A stretch of DNA of 64,000 bases, from positions 1-64,000 of the forward strand of contig JACRFB010000052.1 of the NCBI GenBank assembly GCA_016218045.1, written 5' to 3'. This DNA is from Ignavibacteriota bacterium (GTDB lineage Bacteria; Bacteroidota; Ignavibacteria; SZUA-365). Below the pieces are notes generated by a model. The model did not search any database. It saw only the letters and a list, made by a program, of their open reading frames with translations, and had not been told where the DNA came from. A program made the translations under genes and the position numbers. Below are positions 8,771 to 15,674 of this stretch, piece by piece (the stretch's first letter is position 1; each line of letters begins with the position of its first letter).

Positions 8771-9304
8771 ATGAACGACCTGGTTCCCCGCCTGCTGCCC
8801 GAAGTACTCGACATCAGCGACGAAAAGATACGCGCCGGCGTCATCGCCTGTTGGGACGAGGCGATCGCGTACCGCGGCTGGACCGAAGACCTGCTGCGCG
8901 CGATTCCCTTCACGCTGCTCGCGAGCAATGTGAGCATCTCCTTCATCGACCACGTGCGGGCCGTCTGCCGTATGTGCACCGCCGTCGACGATGTGCTCAC
9001 CGCCGTGCACGGCGCGAAAAAGACGCCCGTCAACCGCGACTACCTCATCGCGGGCGCGCTTCTCGCCGATGCCGGAAAACTCTTCGAGTACGAAATCGTG
9101 GACGGGAAGTCGATCAAATCGGATTTCGGCAAACACATCCGCCACCCGTTCAGCGGCGTGGCCCTGGCCTTCAAACACGGGCTTCCCTCGGAAGTGATGC
9201 ACGTCATCGCCACACATTCCAAGGAAGGCGCCGGCGAAAAACTGCTGCCCGAAAGCATCATCTTCCACCACTGCGATTTTATAGACTTCGATCTCGTGAA
9301 ATAA
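8771..9304 (+). CDS. HD-domain-like protein with altered HD pair
   Basis: A 177-residue helical protein similar to HD-superfamily phosphohydrolases. H61, H125, H144 and H149 sit where metal-binding histidines are expected, but the signature His-Asp pair reads Ala99-Asp100 (GALLADAGK), so one ligand appears to be missing. The start is ATG 8771 after a TGAGGA ribosome site; the frame is open back to 8708 but the added residues are low-complexity Pro/Thr. It follows the HPPD-like gene by 69 bp. Function is unknown. Confidence 0.65.
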   Translation: MNDLVPRLLPEVLDISDEKIRAGVIACWDEAIAYRGWTEDLLRAIPFTLLASNVSISFIDHVRAVCRMCTAVDDVLTAVHGAKKTPVNRDYLIAGALLADAGKLFEYEIVDGKSIKSDFGKHIRHPFSGVALAFKHGLPSEVMHVIATHSKEGAGEKLLPESIIFHHCDFIDFDLVK

Positions 9305-9330
9305 GCCGCGCCCGCGGCAAGCAGGTTAAT

Positions 9331-9377
9331 GCAGGAGGAACGGAGGGAAGGACACTCTCCTTTCCGTTTCCTCCTGC
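9331..9377. repeat. Long imperfect hairpin from a CTCCGTTCCTCC repeat family
   Basis: GCAGGAGGAACGGAGGGAAGGA pairs with TCCTTTCCGTTTCCTCCTGC across a 5-nt loop, with few mismatches. A direct single copy of the same motif (AAAGTCTCCCTTCCTCCG and following) lies at 9465-9490 in the same 224-bp gap. Both match the core of the 94-bp tandem repeats at 11577-11905. No T-run follows, so it is not a standard terminator. Confidence 0.7.
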
Positions 9378-9528
9378 GGCGATCACACGGCACCGCGGCA
9401 CTACGACGGCGCACAGCCGACGACGATTCGTCCCCCGCGCGACACATCGCGGCTGACAAAAAAAGTCTCCCTTCCTCCGTTTCTCCTGTGTACAGACCCC
9501 CTTTGTTTCCATCACTCAGGACACGCAC

Positions 9529-11499
9529 ATGCCACAGAATCTCATCGAAAAAATAGCGCAGCGCTACGCCGTCGGTCTCGAAGAGGGACACGAGGTGCGC
9601 AGCGGCGATTACATAACCATACAGCCGGCGCATGTGCTCACGCACGACAATACCGGAGCGGTAATTCCGAAATTCCGCAGCATCGGCGCGACGGCGCTGA
9701 AGAATCCGCGGCAGGTGGTTGTGACCCTCGATCACGACGTGCAGAATCGCACCGAGAAGAACCTCGAGAAATATGCCAAGATCGAGGCCTTTGCACGCGG
9801 GATGGGAGCGGACTTCTATCCCGCGGGACGCGGCATCGGTCATCAGATCATGTGCGAGGAGGGCTACGCGTGGCCGGGAACCATGGCCGTGGCGTCCGAC
9901 AGTCACAGCAACATGTACGGCGGACTCGGCTGCCTCGGCACGCCGATCGTACGCACCGACGCCGCAGCGATTTGGGCCACCGGTCAGACGTGGTGGCAGG
10001 TGCCGCCCGTGGCGCGTGTCCGGCTCACCGGATCGCTGAAGCCGGGCGTGCGTGGAAAGGATGTGATCATCGCGCTCTGCGGATATTTCCGCAAGGACGA
10101 GGTGCTCAACCACGCCCTTGAATTCACCGGCGACGGTGTGGCCGCGCTGACCATCGAGCAGCGGTTGACCATCGCCAACATGTCCACCGAATGGGGCACC
10201 ATGGCGGGAGTGTTTCCCGTCGACGCTGTCACCATCGCCTGGCTGCGCGCGCGCGCGGCGACGGTTGCGGCACGCGGGCTCGAGGGTGTTCCCTCCGACG
10301 CCGACGGCCGCGGCCTGCATCCGCGCATCAATACGGCGCGCATCGACGCGCTCGAGAACGACATCCTTCAGCCCGATGCCGACGCGTTCTACGCGCGCAC
10401 CATCGAGTTCGATCTCGGCAGCATCGAGCCCGTTGCGTCCGGACCCAATTCCGTCAAGACCATGACTCCCGTGGCCGTGCTGCGCGACCAGCGTATTCCG
10501 ATTCAGAAGGCATACCTGGTGTCCTGCGTCAACAGCCGCCTCGAGGATTTGATCGAGGCCGCGGATGTAGTGCGCGGCCGCAAGGTTGCCGAGGGTGTGT
10601 CGTTCTACATCGCGGCGGCATCGAGCGAAGTGCAGCGCGACGCCGAGGCGCACGGCGCATGGTCGGCCCTGCTCGCCGCGGGCGCCATTGAACTTCCGCC
10701 GGGGTGTGGTCCGTGCATCGGCCTCGGCATCGGCCTTCTGGAAGAAGGGGAGGTGGGCATCTCGGCCACGAACCGGAATTTCAAGGGCCGCATGGGCGCC
10801 GCATCGTCCCAGGCCTATCTCGCGTCGCCCGCCGTGGTGGCCGCGTCGGCCATCGCGGGGTATATCGACAGTCCCTACGAGGCCGGGACCGGCGGCATCC
10901 GCGGATCCATCGCCATACACGAAAAAACAGCCGGTGCCGCGACACGCACGCAGGTGATTGCCGGCTTCCCCGATGTGATCGAGGGCGAGATCCTCTTCTG
11001 TCATCAGGACAACCTCAACACCGACGGCATCTATCCCGGGAAGTACACCTACAACGACGACTTCACGCCGGAGCAGCAGGCCGCCGTTGTGATGGAGAAT
11101 TACGATCCGTCTTTCGGCAGCATCGCACAAGAGGGCGACATTCTCGCGGGCGGATTCAATTTCGGAACGGGCAGCTCGCGCGAACAGGCCGCAACGGCGC
11201 TGAAATACCGCGGCATCCGTCTCGTGCTCGCCGGCTCCTTCAACGAAACCTACAAGCGCAACGCGCTCAACAACGGTTTTCTCGTGATCGACGCGCCGGG
11301 TTTAATCAACGACCTCAAAGCACGCTTCGGAACCGACACGTTGACCGTCCGCACCGGCGTACACTGCCGCATCGACCTCCGCCTCTCCGAACTCGAAGCG
11401 GCAGGAAAAACCTACTCCATCGATCCAGTCGGTCCGAGCGCCCAGGAATTAGTCCTCCTCGGCGGCCTCGAAGAATGGGTGCGCCGCCGCCTCGTATAA
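9529..11499 (+). CDS. Homoaconitase / aconitase-family hydratase, fused chain
   Basis: A 656-residue single-chain aconitase-superfamily enzyme with both the Fe-S catalytic part and the C-terminal swivel domain (GSSREQAATALKYRGI near residue 555). The [4Fe-4S] ligands should be C333, C393 and C396 (PPGCGPCIG). Segments such as EGYAWPGTMAVASDSHSNMY and CLGTPIVRTDAAAIWATG closely match fungal mitochondrial homoaconitase (Lys4), which turns homocitrate into homoisocitrate; bacterial homologues usually have two separate subunits. The neighbouring MmgE/PrpD gene suggests work on a tricarboxylate or methylcitrate-like compound, but the true substrate is not settled by sequence. Confidence 0.8.
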   Translation: MPQNLIEKIAQRYAVGLEEGHEVRSGDYITIQPAHVLTHDNTGAVIPKFRSIGATALKNPRQVVVTLDHDVQNRTEKNLEKYAKIEAFARGMGADFYPAGRGIGHQIMCEEGYAWPGTMAVASDSHSNMYGGLGCLGTPIVRTDAAAIWATGQTWWQVPPVARVRLTGSLKPGVRGKDVIIALCGYFRKDEVLNHALEFTGDGVAALTIEQRLTIANMSTEWGTMAGVFPVDAVTIAWLRARAATVAARGLEGVPSDADGRGLHPRINTARIDALENDILQPDADAFYARTIEFDLGSIEPVASGPNSVKTMTPVAVLRDQRIPIQKAYLVSCVNSRLEDLIEAADVVRGRKVAEGVSFYIAAASSEVQRDAEAHGAWSALLAAGAIELPPGCGPCIGLGIGLLEEGEVGISATNRNFKGRMGAASSQAYLASPAVVAASAIAGYIDSPYEAGTGGIRGSIAIHEKTAGAATRTQVIAGFPDVIEGEILFCHQDNLNTDGIYPGKYTYNDDFTPEQQAAVVMENYDPSFGSIAQEGDILAGGFNFGTGSSREQAATALKYRGIRLVLAGSFNETYKRNALNNGFLVIDAPGLINDLKARFGTDTLTVRTGVHCRIDLRLSELEAAGKTYSIDPVGPSAQELVLLGGLEEWVRRRLV

Positions 11500-11576
11500 T
11501 TGTCCCACACAACGAGAGGAGCACAAACACACTTTTCTTGTACACCACAAAATCGTGTTGGAACAAAAAATACAAG

Positions 11577-11905
11577 AAAGTCTCCGTTCCCTCCGTTCCT
11601 CCTGTGCACACCCGTCATATCACCTTCACCACATTTTGATACGCCACGCAAGCATGTTGGAACAAAAAAGAAAGTCTCCGTTCCCTCCGTTCCTCCTGTG
11701 AACACCCGTCCTATCACCCTCACCACATTTCGATACACCACGAAATCGTGTTGGTTCAAAAATTAAAAAAAGTCTCCGTTTCCTCCGTTCCTCCTGTGCA
11801 CACCCGTCAAATCACCTTCACCACATTTTGATACTCCACGCAAGCATGTTGGAACAAAAAAGAAAGTCTCCGTTCCCTCCGTTCCTCCTGTGAACACCGC
11901 CTTCC
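11577..11905. repeat. 94-bp tandem repeats (3.5 copies)
   Basis: Units beginning AAAGTCTCCG start at 11577, 11671, 11769 and 11863, giving periods of 94, 98 and 94 bp; the fourth copy is cut short after CTCCTGTGAACACC. Each unit contains TCCGTTCCCTCCGTTCCTCC, then a CACCTTCACCACATTTTGAT-like part and an A-run after TGTTGGAAC. A half copy (CACCACAAAATCGTGTTGG) precedes the first unit. They fill most of the 444-bp gap between the homoaconitase and PrpD genes; I see no promoter or gene here. Confidence 0.95.
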
Positions 11906-11943
11906 ACCTGTAATCACACTCACTCAAAACTCCCACACCACAC

Positions 11944-13374
11944 ATGGAAAAATCTATCGCCCGCACCATGGCCGAATATGCCGTCGGCCTGAAATATGAA
12001 GATCTGCCCGCAGACGTCGTGCACGAAGTGAAGCGCTACCTCTACGATTCCGTGGGCTGCGCGTACGGCGCGACAGGAACGCGCGATGTCACGATGATGA
12101 AGGACGTGCTTCTCGACATGGGCGGCACGCCCGAGGCCACCGTGCTCGGTTTCGGTCACAAGCTTCCCGCGGCGAATACCGCGCTGCTCAACGCGCTGAT
12201 GATTCGCTCGCTCGACTTTAACGACATCTACTGGAAGGAGGATCCATCGCATCCGTCCGACATCATTCCCGCGGCGCTTGCGGCGGGTGAGCGTGTGGGC
12301 GCGTCGATGAAGGACGTGATCACCGCCATCGTGCTCGCGTACGAATTCGAGCAGCGGCTCTGCGAGTTCGCCGTGCCGGGGATTCGTGAACGCAAATGGC
12401 ATCACGCCACACTCACGCAGTTCGTGTCGCCCCTCGTCGCCGGCAAGGTGCTCGGACTGACGGTGGACCAGATGGTGAACGCCATCGGCATCAGCGGATC
12501 ACACAGCCACACCATCGGCTGTCCCACCGCGGGCAAACTCACCATGATGAAAAACACGGTCGATCCGATGGCCACGCAGGCAGGCGTCTTCGCGGCGCTG
12601 CTCGCGCAGAAGGGATACACGGGCACCGAAGCGGTGTTTGAAGGCAAGGAAGGATTCATGGACTGCTTCTTCGGCTGGGATGTGAAGGCACAGCAGGTGC
12701 AGCCGGTGCCGATGCAGGGTCGAGAAACTCTCGGCGAGTGGGGATGGAATCTCGACAAGCTCATCGGCGGACTCGGTTCCTCGTACAAGATTCTCGAATG
12801 TTCGATGAAGGCCTTCCCGACCGAGGCGCTGACACACACACACATTTCGTGTCTGCTGAAAACCGTGACAGGACACAACATCAGCTACGACCAGATCGAG
12901 AGTGTCACCGTCACCACCATCGCGCGCGCATGCGACATCCTCTTTGATCCGCACAAGTACCGTCCCGAAAGCCGGGAGACCGCGGACCATTCACTACCGT
13001 ACTGCCTCGCGGTGGCCATGGTGGATCACAAGGTGACAACACAGTCGTTCAGCGACGAGAAACTGAAGGATCCCAGAATCTGGGAAGTGATCGATCGTAT
13101 CAAGGGCGAGGCCTCGATGGAATTCGAGCAGATGTTCCCCGCCAAACAGCCCTCGCGTGTCGTGATCCGCACCAAGGATGGACGCGAGTTCTCGGAGTAT
13201 CTCGAATATCCGAAAGGTGATCCCCGCGAACCGATGACCATGGAGGATCTCGACAACAAGTTCGAAGCTCTCGCCGGCGCACTCTCCGCCGAAAAACGTG
13301 CCGCGGTCAAGGATACAATCTTTGGCTGCGACGTGATGAACGTGCGCGAGTTTATGCAGGCGCTTGTTGTCTGA
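11944..13374 (+). CDS. MmgE/PrpD family protein
   Basis: A 476-residue member of the MmgE/PrpD family, which includes 2-methylcitrate dehydratase and cis-aconitate decarboxylase. Family landmarks are the N-terminal helical bundle with a YDSVGCAYGA segment (about residues 35-44), the LDFNDIYWKEDPSHPSDII region (about 95-115) and a C-terminal mixed domain. The substrate cannot be assigned: no prpB, prpC or acnD is adjacent, though the upstream aconitase-family gene makes a tricarboxylate plausible. The ATG at 11944 has no strong ribosome site. A rho-independent terminator follows. Confidence 0.85.
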   Translation: MEKSIARTMAEYAVGLKYEDLPADVVHEVKRYLYDSVGCAYGATGTRDVTMMKDVLLDMGGTPEATVLGFGHKLPAANTALLNALMIRSLDFNDIYWKEDPSHPSDIIPAALAAGERVGASMKDVITAIVLAYEFEQRLCEFAVPGIRERKWHHATLTQFVSPLVAGKVLGLTVDQMVNAIGISGSHSHTIGCPTAGKLTMMKNTVDPMATQAGVFAALLAQKGYTGTEAVFEGKEGFMDCFFGWDVKAQQVQPVPMQGRETLGEWGWNLDKLIGGLGSSYKILECSMKAFPTEALTHTHISCLLKTVTGHNISYDQIESVTVTTIARACDILFDPHKYRPESRETADHSLPYCLAVAMVDHKVTTQSFSDEKLKDPRIWEVIDRIKGEASMEFEQMFPAKQPSRVVIRTKDGREFSEYLEYPKGDPREPMTMEDLDNKFEALAGALSAEKRAAVKDTIFGCDVMNVREFMQALVV

Positions 13375-13398
13375 TTCGATTCATGTGGTGGATACAGA

Positions 13399-13428
13399 AC
13401 CCTCTCCGTTTCGGGGAGGGTTTTTTTT
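13399..13428 (+). terminator. Rho-independent terminator of the PrpD gene
   Basis: ACCCTCTCCG and CGGGGAGGG form a stem of nine or ten pairs (one G-U) with a 3-nt loop, followed by eight T residues, 25 bp after the stop codon. This is the clearest intrinsic terminator in the left half of the window. Confidence 0.9.
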
Positions 13429-13550
13429 GGAGGAGCTAGGATTGAGGAGGTAGGAATTAGGATTTGGGAGGAGGGAGTGGGGAGTAGGGAGGAGGGAGTA
13501 GGGAGAGCGGGAGAGCGGGACAGCGGGAGTGCGGGAGCTGTGACATGCCG
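13429..13550. repeat. Purine-rich degenerate repeat tract
   Basis: The + strand here is almost pure A/G: GGAGGAGCTAGG, then TAGGAATTAGGA units, then GGGAGTAGGGAGGAGGGAG and finally GGGAGAGCGGGACAGCGGG. The last part belongs to the same family as the queG tail repeat. It has many short G-runs and could form G-quadruplex or triplex structures. No gene is seen. Confidence 0.85.
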
Positions 13551-13598
13551 AGTTTGTCGAGGCACGACGGATCAGTTTCCAGAAAATCGCGCACACGC

Positions 13599-13947
13599 TC
13601 TCGCAATGCGGTTTTCACGTCTCGCAATGCGGTTTTCACGGTTCGCAATGTGGTTTTCACGCGCTGCAATGCGGTTTTCACGTCTCGCAATGCGGTTTTC
13701 ACGCGTTGCAATGCGGTTTTCACGTCTCGCAATGCGGTTTTCACGTCTCGCAATGCGGTTTTTACGGCTCGCAATGTGGTTTTCACGGATCGCAATGCGG
13801 TTTTCACGTCTCGCAATGTGGTTTTCACGGATCGCAATGCGATGTTCACGACTTGCAATGTGGTGTTCACGGCACGCAATGCGATGTGAACGCGTTGCAA
13901 TGCGATGTGAACGTGTCGCAATGCGATGTGAACGTGTCGCAATGCGG
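13599..13947. repeat. 21-bp tandem array, about 16.6 units, exact register
   Basis: Sixteen full units and a partial one follow each other every 21 bp without a single insertion or deletion. The unit is a variable tetranucleotide followed by GCAATGCGGTTTTCACG. The variable part reads TCTC, TCTC, GTTC, CGCT, TCTC, CGTT, TCTC, TCTC, GCTC, GATC, TCTC, GATC, ACTT, GCAC, CGTT, TGTC, TGTC. From unit 12 on, the constant part drifts to GCGATGTTCACG and then GCGATGTGAACG. Because 21 is a multiple of three, frames stay open on both strands; on the minus strand they read as VKTALRD heptads. Coding is not proven. Confidence 0.97.
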
Positions 13948-14031
13948 AAATCATCCGAAATTCATTGCATGATCTCCGTCCGGCTTCTATTTTCAGACTC
14001 CGTTTTCTTTCACCCCACAAAGGAAAATACC

Positions 14032-14469
14032 ATGACAACAGTGAACGTGTATCTGAATTTCGCCGGGAACTGCGAAGAGGCGTTCGAATTCTATAAATCC
14101 GTGTTCGGCGGAGAATTCCCGTATGTCGGACGTTTCAAGGACATGCCGCCGCAAGAGGGTATGCCGCCGCTGCCGGCGGAGATGGAAAACCAGATCATGC
14201 ATATCTCGCTGCCGATCGGTGGCGACACCATGCTGATGGGGAGCGATACCGGCGGCGAATGGGCGCCGAGCTATGTGCAGGGCAACAACTTCGCCATCTC
14301 GATCAGCACCGACACGAAGGAAGAAGCCGACCGGCTCTTCGCCGGACTCTCCGCCGGCGGCACCGTCACCATGCCGCTCAGCACCGCCTTCTGGGGCTCC
14401 TACTTCGGCATGTTCACCGACAAGTTCGGTGTGAACTGGATGGTGAGCCAGGGCGGCGAGGGAATGTAA
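14032..14469 (+). CDS. VOC-family PhnB-like protein
   Basis: A 145-residue glyoxalase/bleomycin-resistance-fold protein of the PhnB/DUF1338-like single-domain group, with the typical start (VNVYLNFAGNCEEAFEFYKS), a MGSDTGGEW middle segment and the closing FGMFTDKFGVNWMVS strand. These proteins dimerise to form a ligand site; the substrate is unknown. The start is ATG 14032 after AAAGGAAAA. The frame runs open upstream through the 21-bp array to 13477, but that part is repeat-encoded and not family-like. Confidence 0.9.
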   Translation: MTTVNVYLNFAGNCEEAFEFYKSVFGGEFPYVGRFKDMPPQEGMPPLPAEMENQIMHISLPIGGDTMLMGSDTGGEWAPSYVQGNNFAISISTDTKEEADRLFAGLSAGGTVTMPLSTAFWGSYFGMFTDKFGVNWMVSQGGEGM

Positions 14470-14484
14470 CAGCAGCAGTGCAGT

Positions 14485-14540
14485 AAAGTGGCAAAGTGGC
14501 AAGGTAGCAAGGTGGCAAGGTAGCAAGGTAGCAATGTGGA
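14485..14540. repeat. 8-bp microsatellite, seven units
   Basis: AAAGTGGC, AAAGTGGC, AAGGTAGC, AAGGTGGC, AAGGTAGC, AAGGTAGC and AATGTGGA follow each other without gaps, starting 15 bp after the VOC stop codon. It is a degenerate octamer repeat with no coding potential. Confidence 0.95.
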
Positions 14541-14619
14541 ATTGTAACACGGTGGAAACTGTGAAAGCGGTTTCCACCTTTTTTTACTCAACCTGTCGAA
14601 TGCAAATAATATGTCTCCG

Positions 14620-14755
14620 CCTGTTGCGTTCGGGCGAGGAGCCGTCGGGCAGCCGTGTCCTCGATGTGGACGTGGCGGGTCTGCGCGCGGGGCTGTACTT
14701 TGTGCGGGTGACCGGCAGGCAGGCGACACAGACAGTGAAACTGCTCATACGTTGA
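14620..14755 (+). pseudogene. Orphan fragment of a T9SS C-terminal sorting domain
   Basis: The last 45 or so codons before the TGA at 14753 encode a recognisable half sorting domain (SGSRVLDVDVAGLRAGLYFV, then a short TVKLLIR end). About 70 nt at 14637-14707 are almost identical to 17911-17981 in the intact Asp-box gene downstream. No start, signal peptide or body precedes it; upstream is microsatellite. It is most likely what remains of a deleted T9SS cargo gene, or the donor/recipient of a duplication. Confidence 0.8.
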
Positions 14756-14782
14756 TAAGCCCTCGCAACGGATCGATTTTGC

Positions 14783-14811
14783 TTGACTATGACTATTCTC
14801 GTCCGTATAAT
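14783..14811 (+). promoter_or_regulatory. Near-perfect sigma-70 type promoter
   Basis: TTGACT (14783-14788) and TATAAT (14806-14811) are separated by exactly 17 nt. Transcription would start near 14818 and leave a leader of about 145 nt before the ATG at 14962. It lies in the AT-rich part that also holds the next two genes. The match to the E. coli consensus is striking for this lineage, but there is no experimental support. Confidence 0.55.
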
Positions 14812-14961
14812 TTCCTTACAGACCTTCGTTGAACGTCCCGTGAACACAGGTGGAATTCCGGACACATGTTCAGCTCACAACAGATTCTGGGTGAATTCAT
14901 GCGTTGACATCCTACGGTCAAACTGGCCGGGGATACACCACCAATATTTGGAGGATTGGTT

Positions 14962-15648
14962 ATGAAACGCAGCACCGCCCCACCCCCCCCGTCACTTGTA
15001 ACTCTGAACAACAGTAGCCGCCAACGTTACAAGTTGGTGGGGTTCGTTCAGGTGTCCTCCGAACCATCCTTATCCAAAGTACAAGAACGCCACTGTGTGC
15101 AACCGTCGGGTAGCTCAGTTCTGGCTTCGATTGTCGGACTCTCGTTGATATTGTTCATACTTGCACTAACTCCTGACACGTCAGACGCGCATGATTATTC
15201 GCGGCAGAATGTTGCCTTCAAATCTGCAATAATGTCGGCCGTTCCCCCAGTAGAATATATATTCACATCCGTGGGACAGAGCCAAACAATGGCATCTGGT
15301 TCACACATGATCATAGTGAGCAGCAGGACGGGATTCTGCATTAACATCTCTGAATACCCACCCCAAGGTACTGATTGCGCACCCGGTGATTGTTCCAATC
15401 CTCCATGTTACTGCTCTGCAACGGTCAGATTCAAGTCCGGACTCATGTGTGGCAACATTGCGAATCCTCAACCATGTTCCCAGTCTTGGTTCCCAATCAA
15501 TTGTTGCAGTTCTGTGTCCAATGGGGACACGATTTGGATTGATATTGATGTGTGCGCAACAAAAAGCTGGTGGCGACGGCAATTCCATGCCCTTGTTGAG
15601 TTCGGGGCGGCCGCGTTAGCAAAGAACAGATTCTCCTGGTCGCCCTAA
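14962..15648 (+). CDS. Cys-rich membrane-anchored or secreted hypothetical protein
   Basis: A 228-residue protein I cannot assign to a family. A Pro-rich and polar N-terminus of about 50 residues is followed by one hydrophobic segment (SVLASIVGLSLILFILAL, about residues 51-68), then a region with at least eleven cysteines, several in pairs (GTDCAPGDCSNPPCYC, INCCSS). This suggests export and disulfide bonds. The ATG at 14962 has GGAGG 7 nt upstream; a TTG at 14956 is a poorer start. Base composition is AT-richer than the genome around it. The Asp-box gene starts 26 bp downstream. Confidence 0.65.
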   Translation: MKRSTAPPPPSLVTLNNSSRQRYKLVGFVQVSSEPSLSKVQERHCVQPSGSSVLASIVGLSLILFILALTPDTSDAHDYSRQNVAFKSAIMSAVPPVEYIFTSVGQSQTMASGSHMIIVSSRTGFCINISEYPPQGTDCAPGDCSNPPCYCSATVRFKSGLMCGNIANPQPCSQSWFPINCCSSVSNGDTIWIDIDVCATKSWWRRQFHALVEFGAAALAKNRFSWSP

Positions 15649-15674
15649 CACCGGGCGACCAGGAGGTTGAAATT

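Noticed and set aside
13599-13947. CRISPR array
   Set aside because: The variable part is only 4 nt long and the period is 21 bp; there are no spacer-sized inserts and no cas genes.
13477-14031. N-terminal extension of the VOC protein through the 21-bp array
   Set aside because: Open only because the period is divisible by three; a good ATG with ribosome site begins the conserved domain at 14032.
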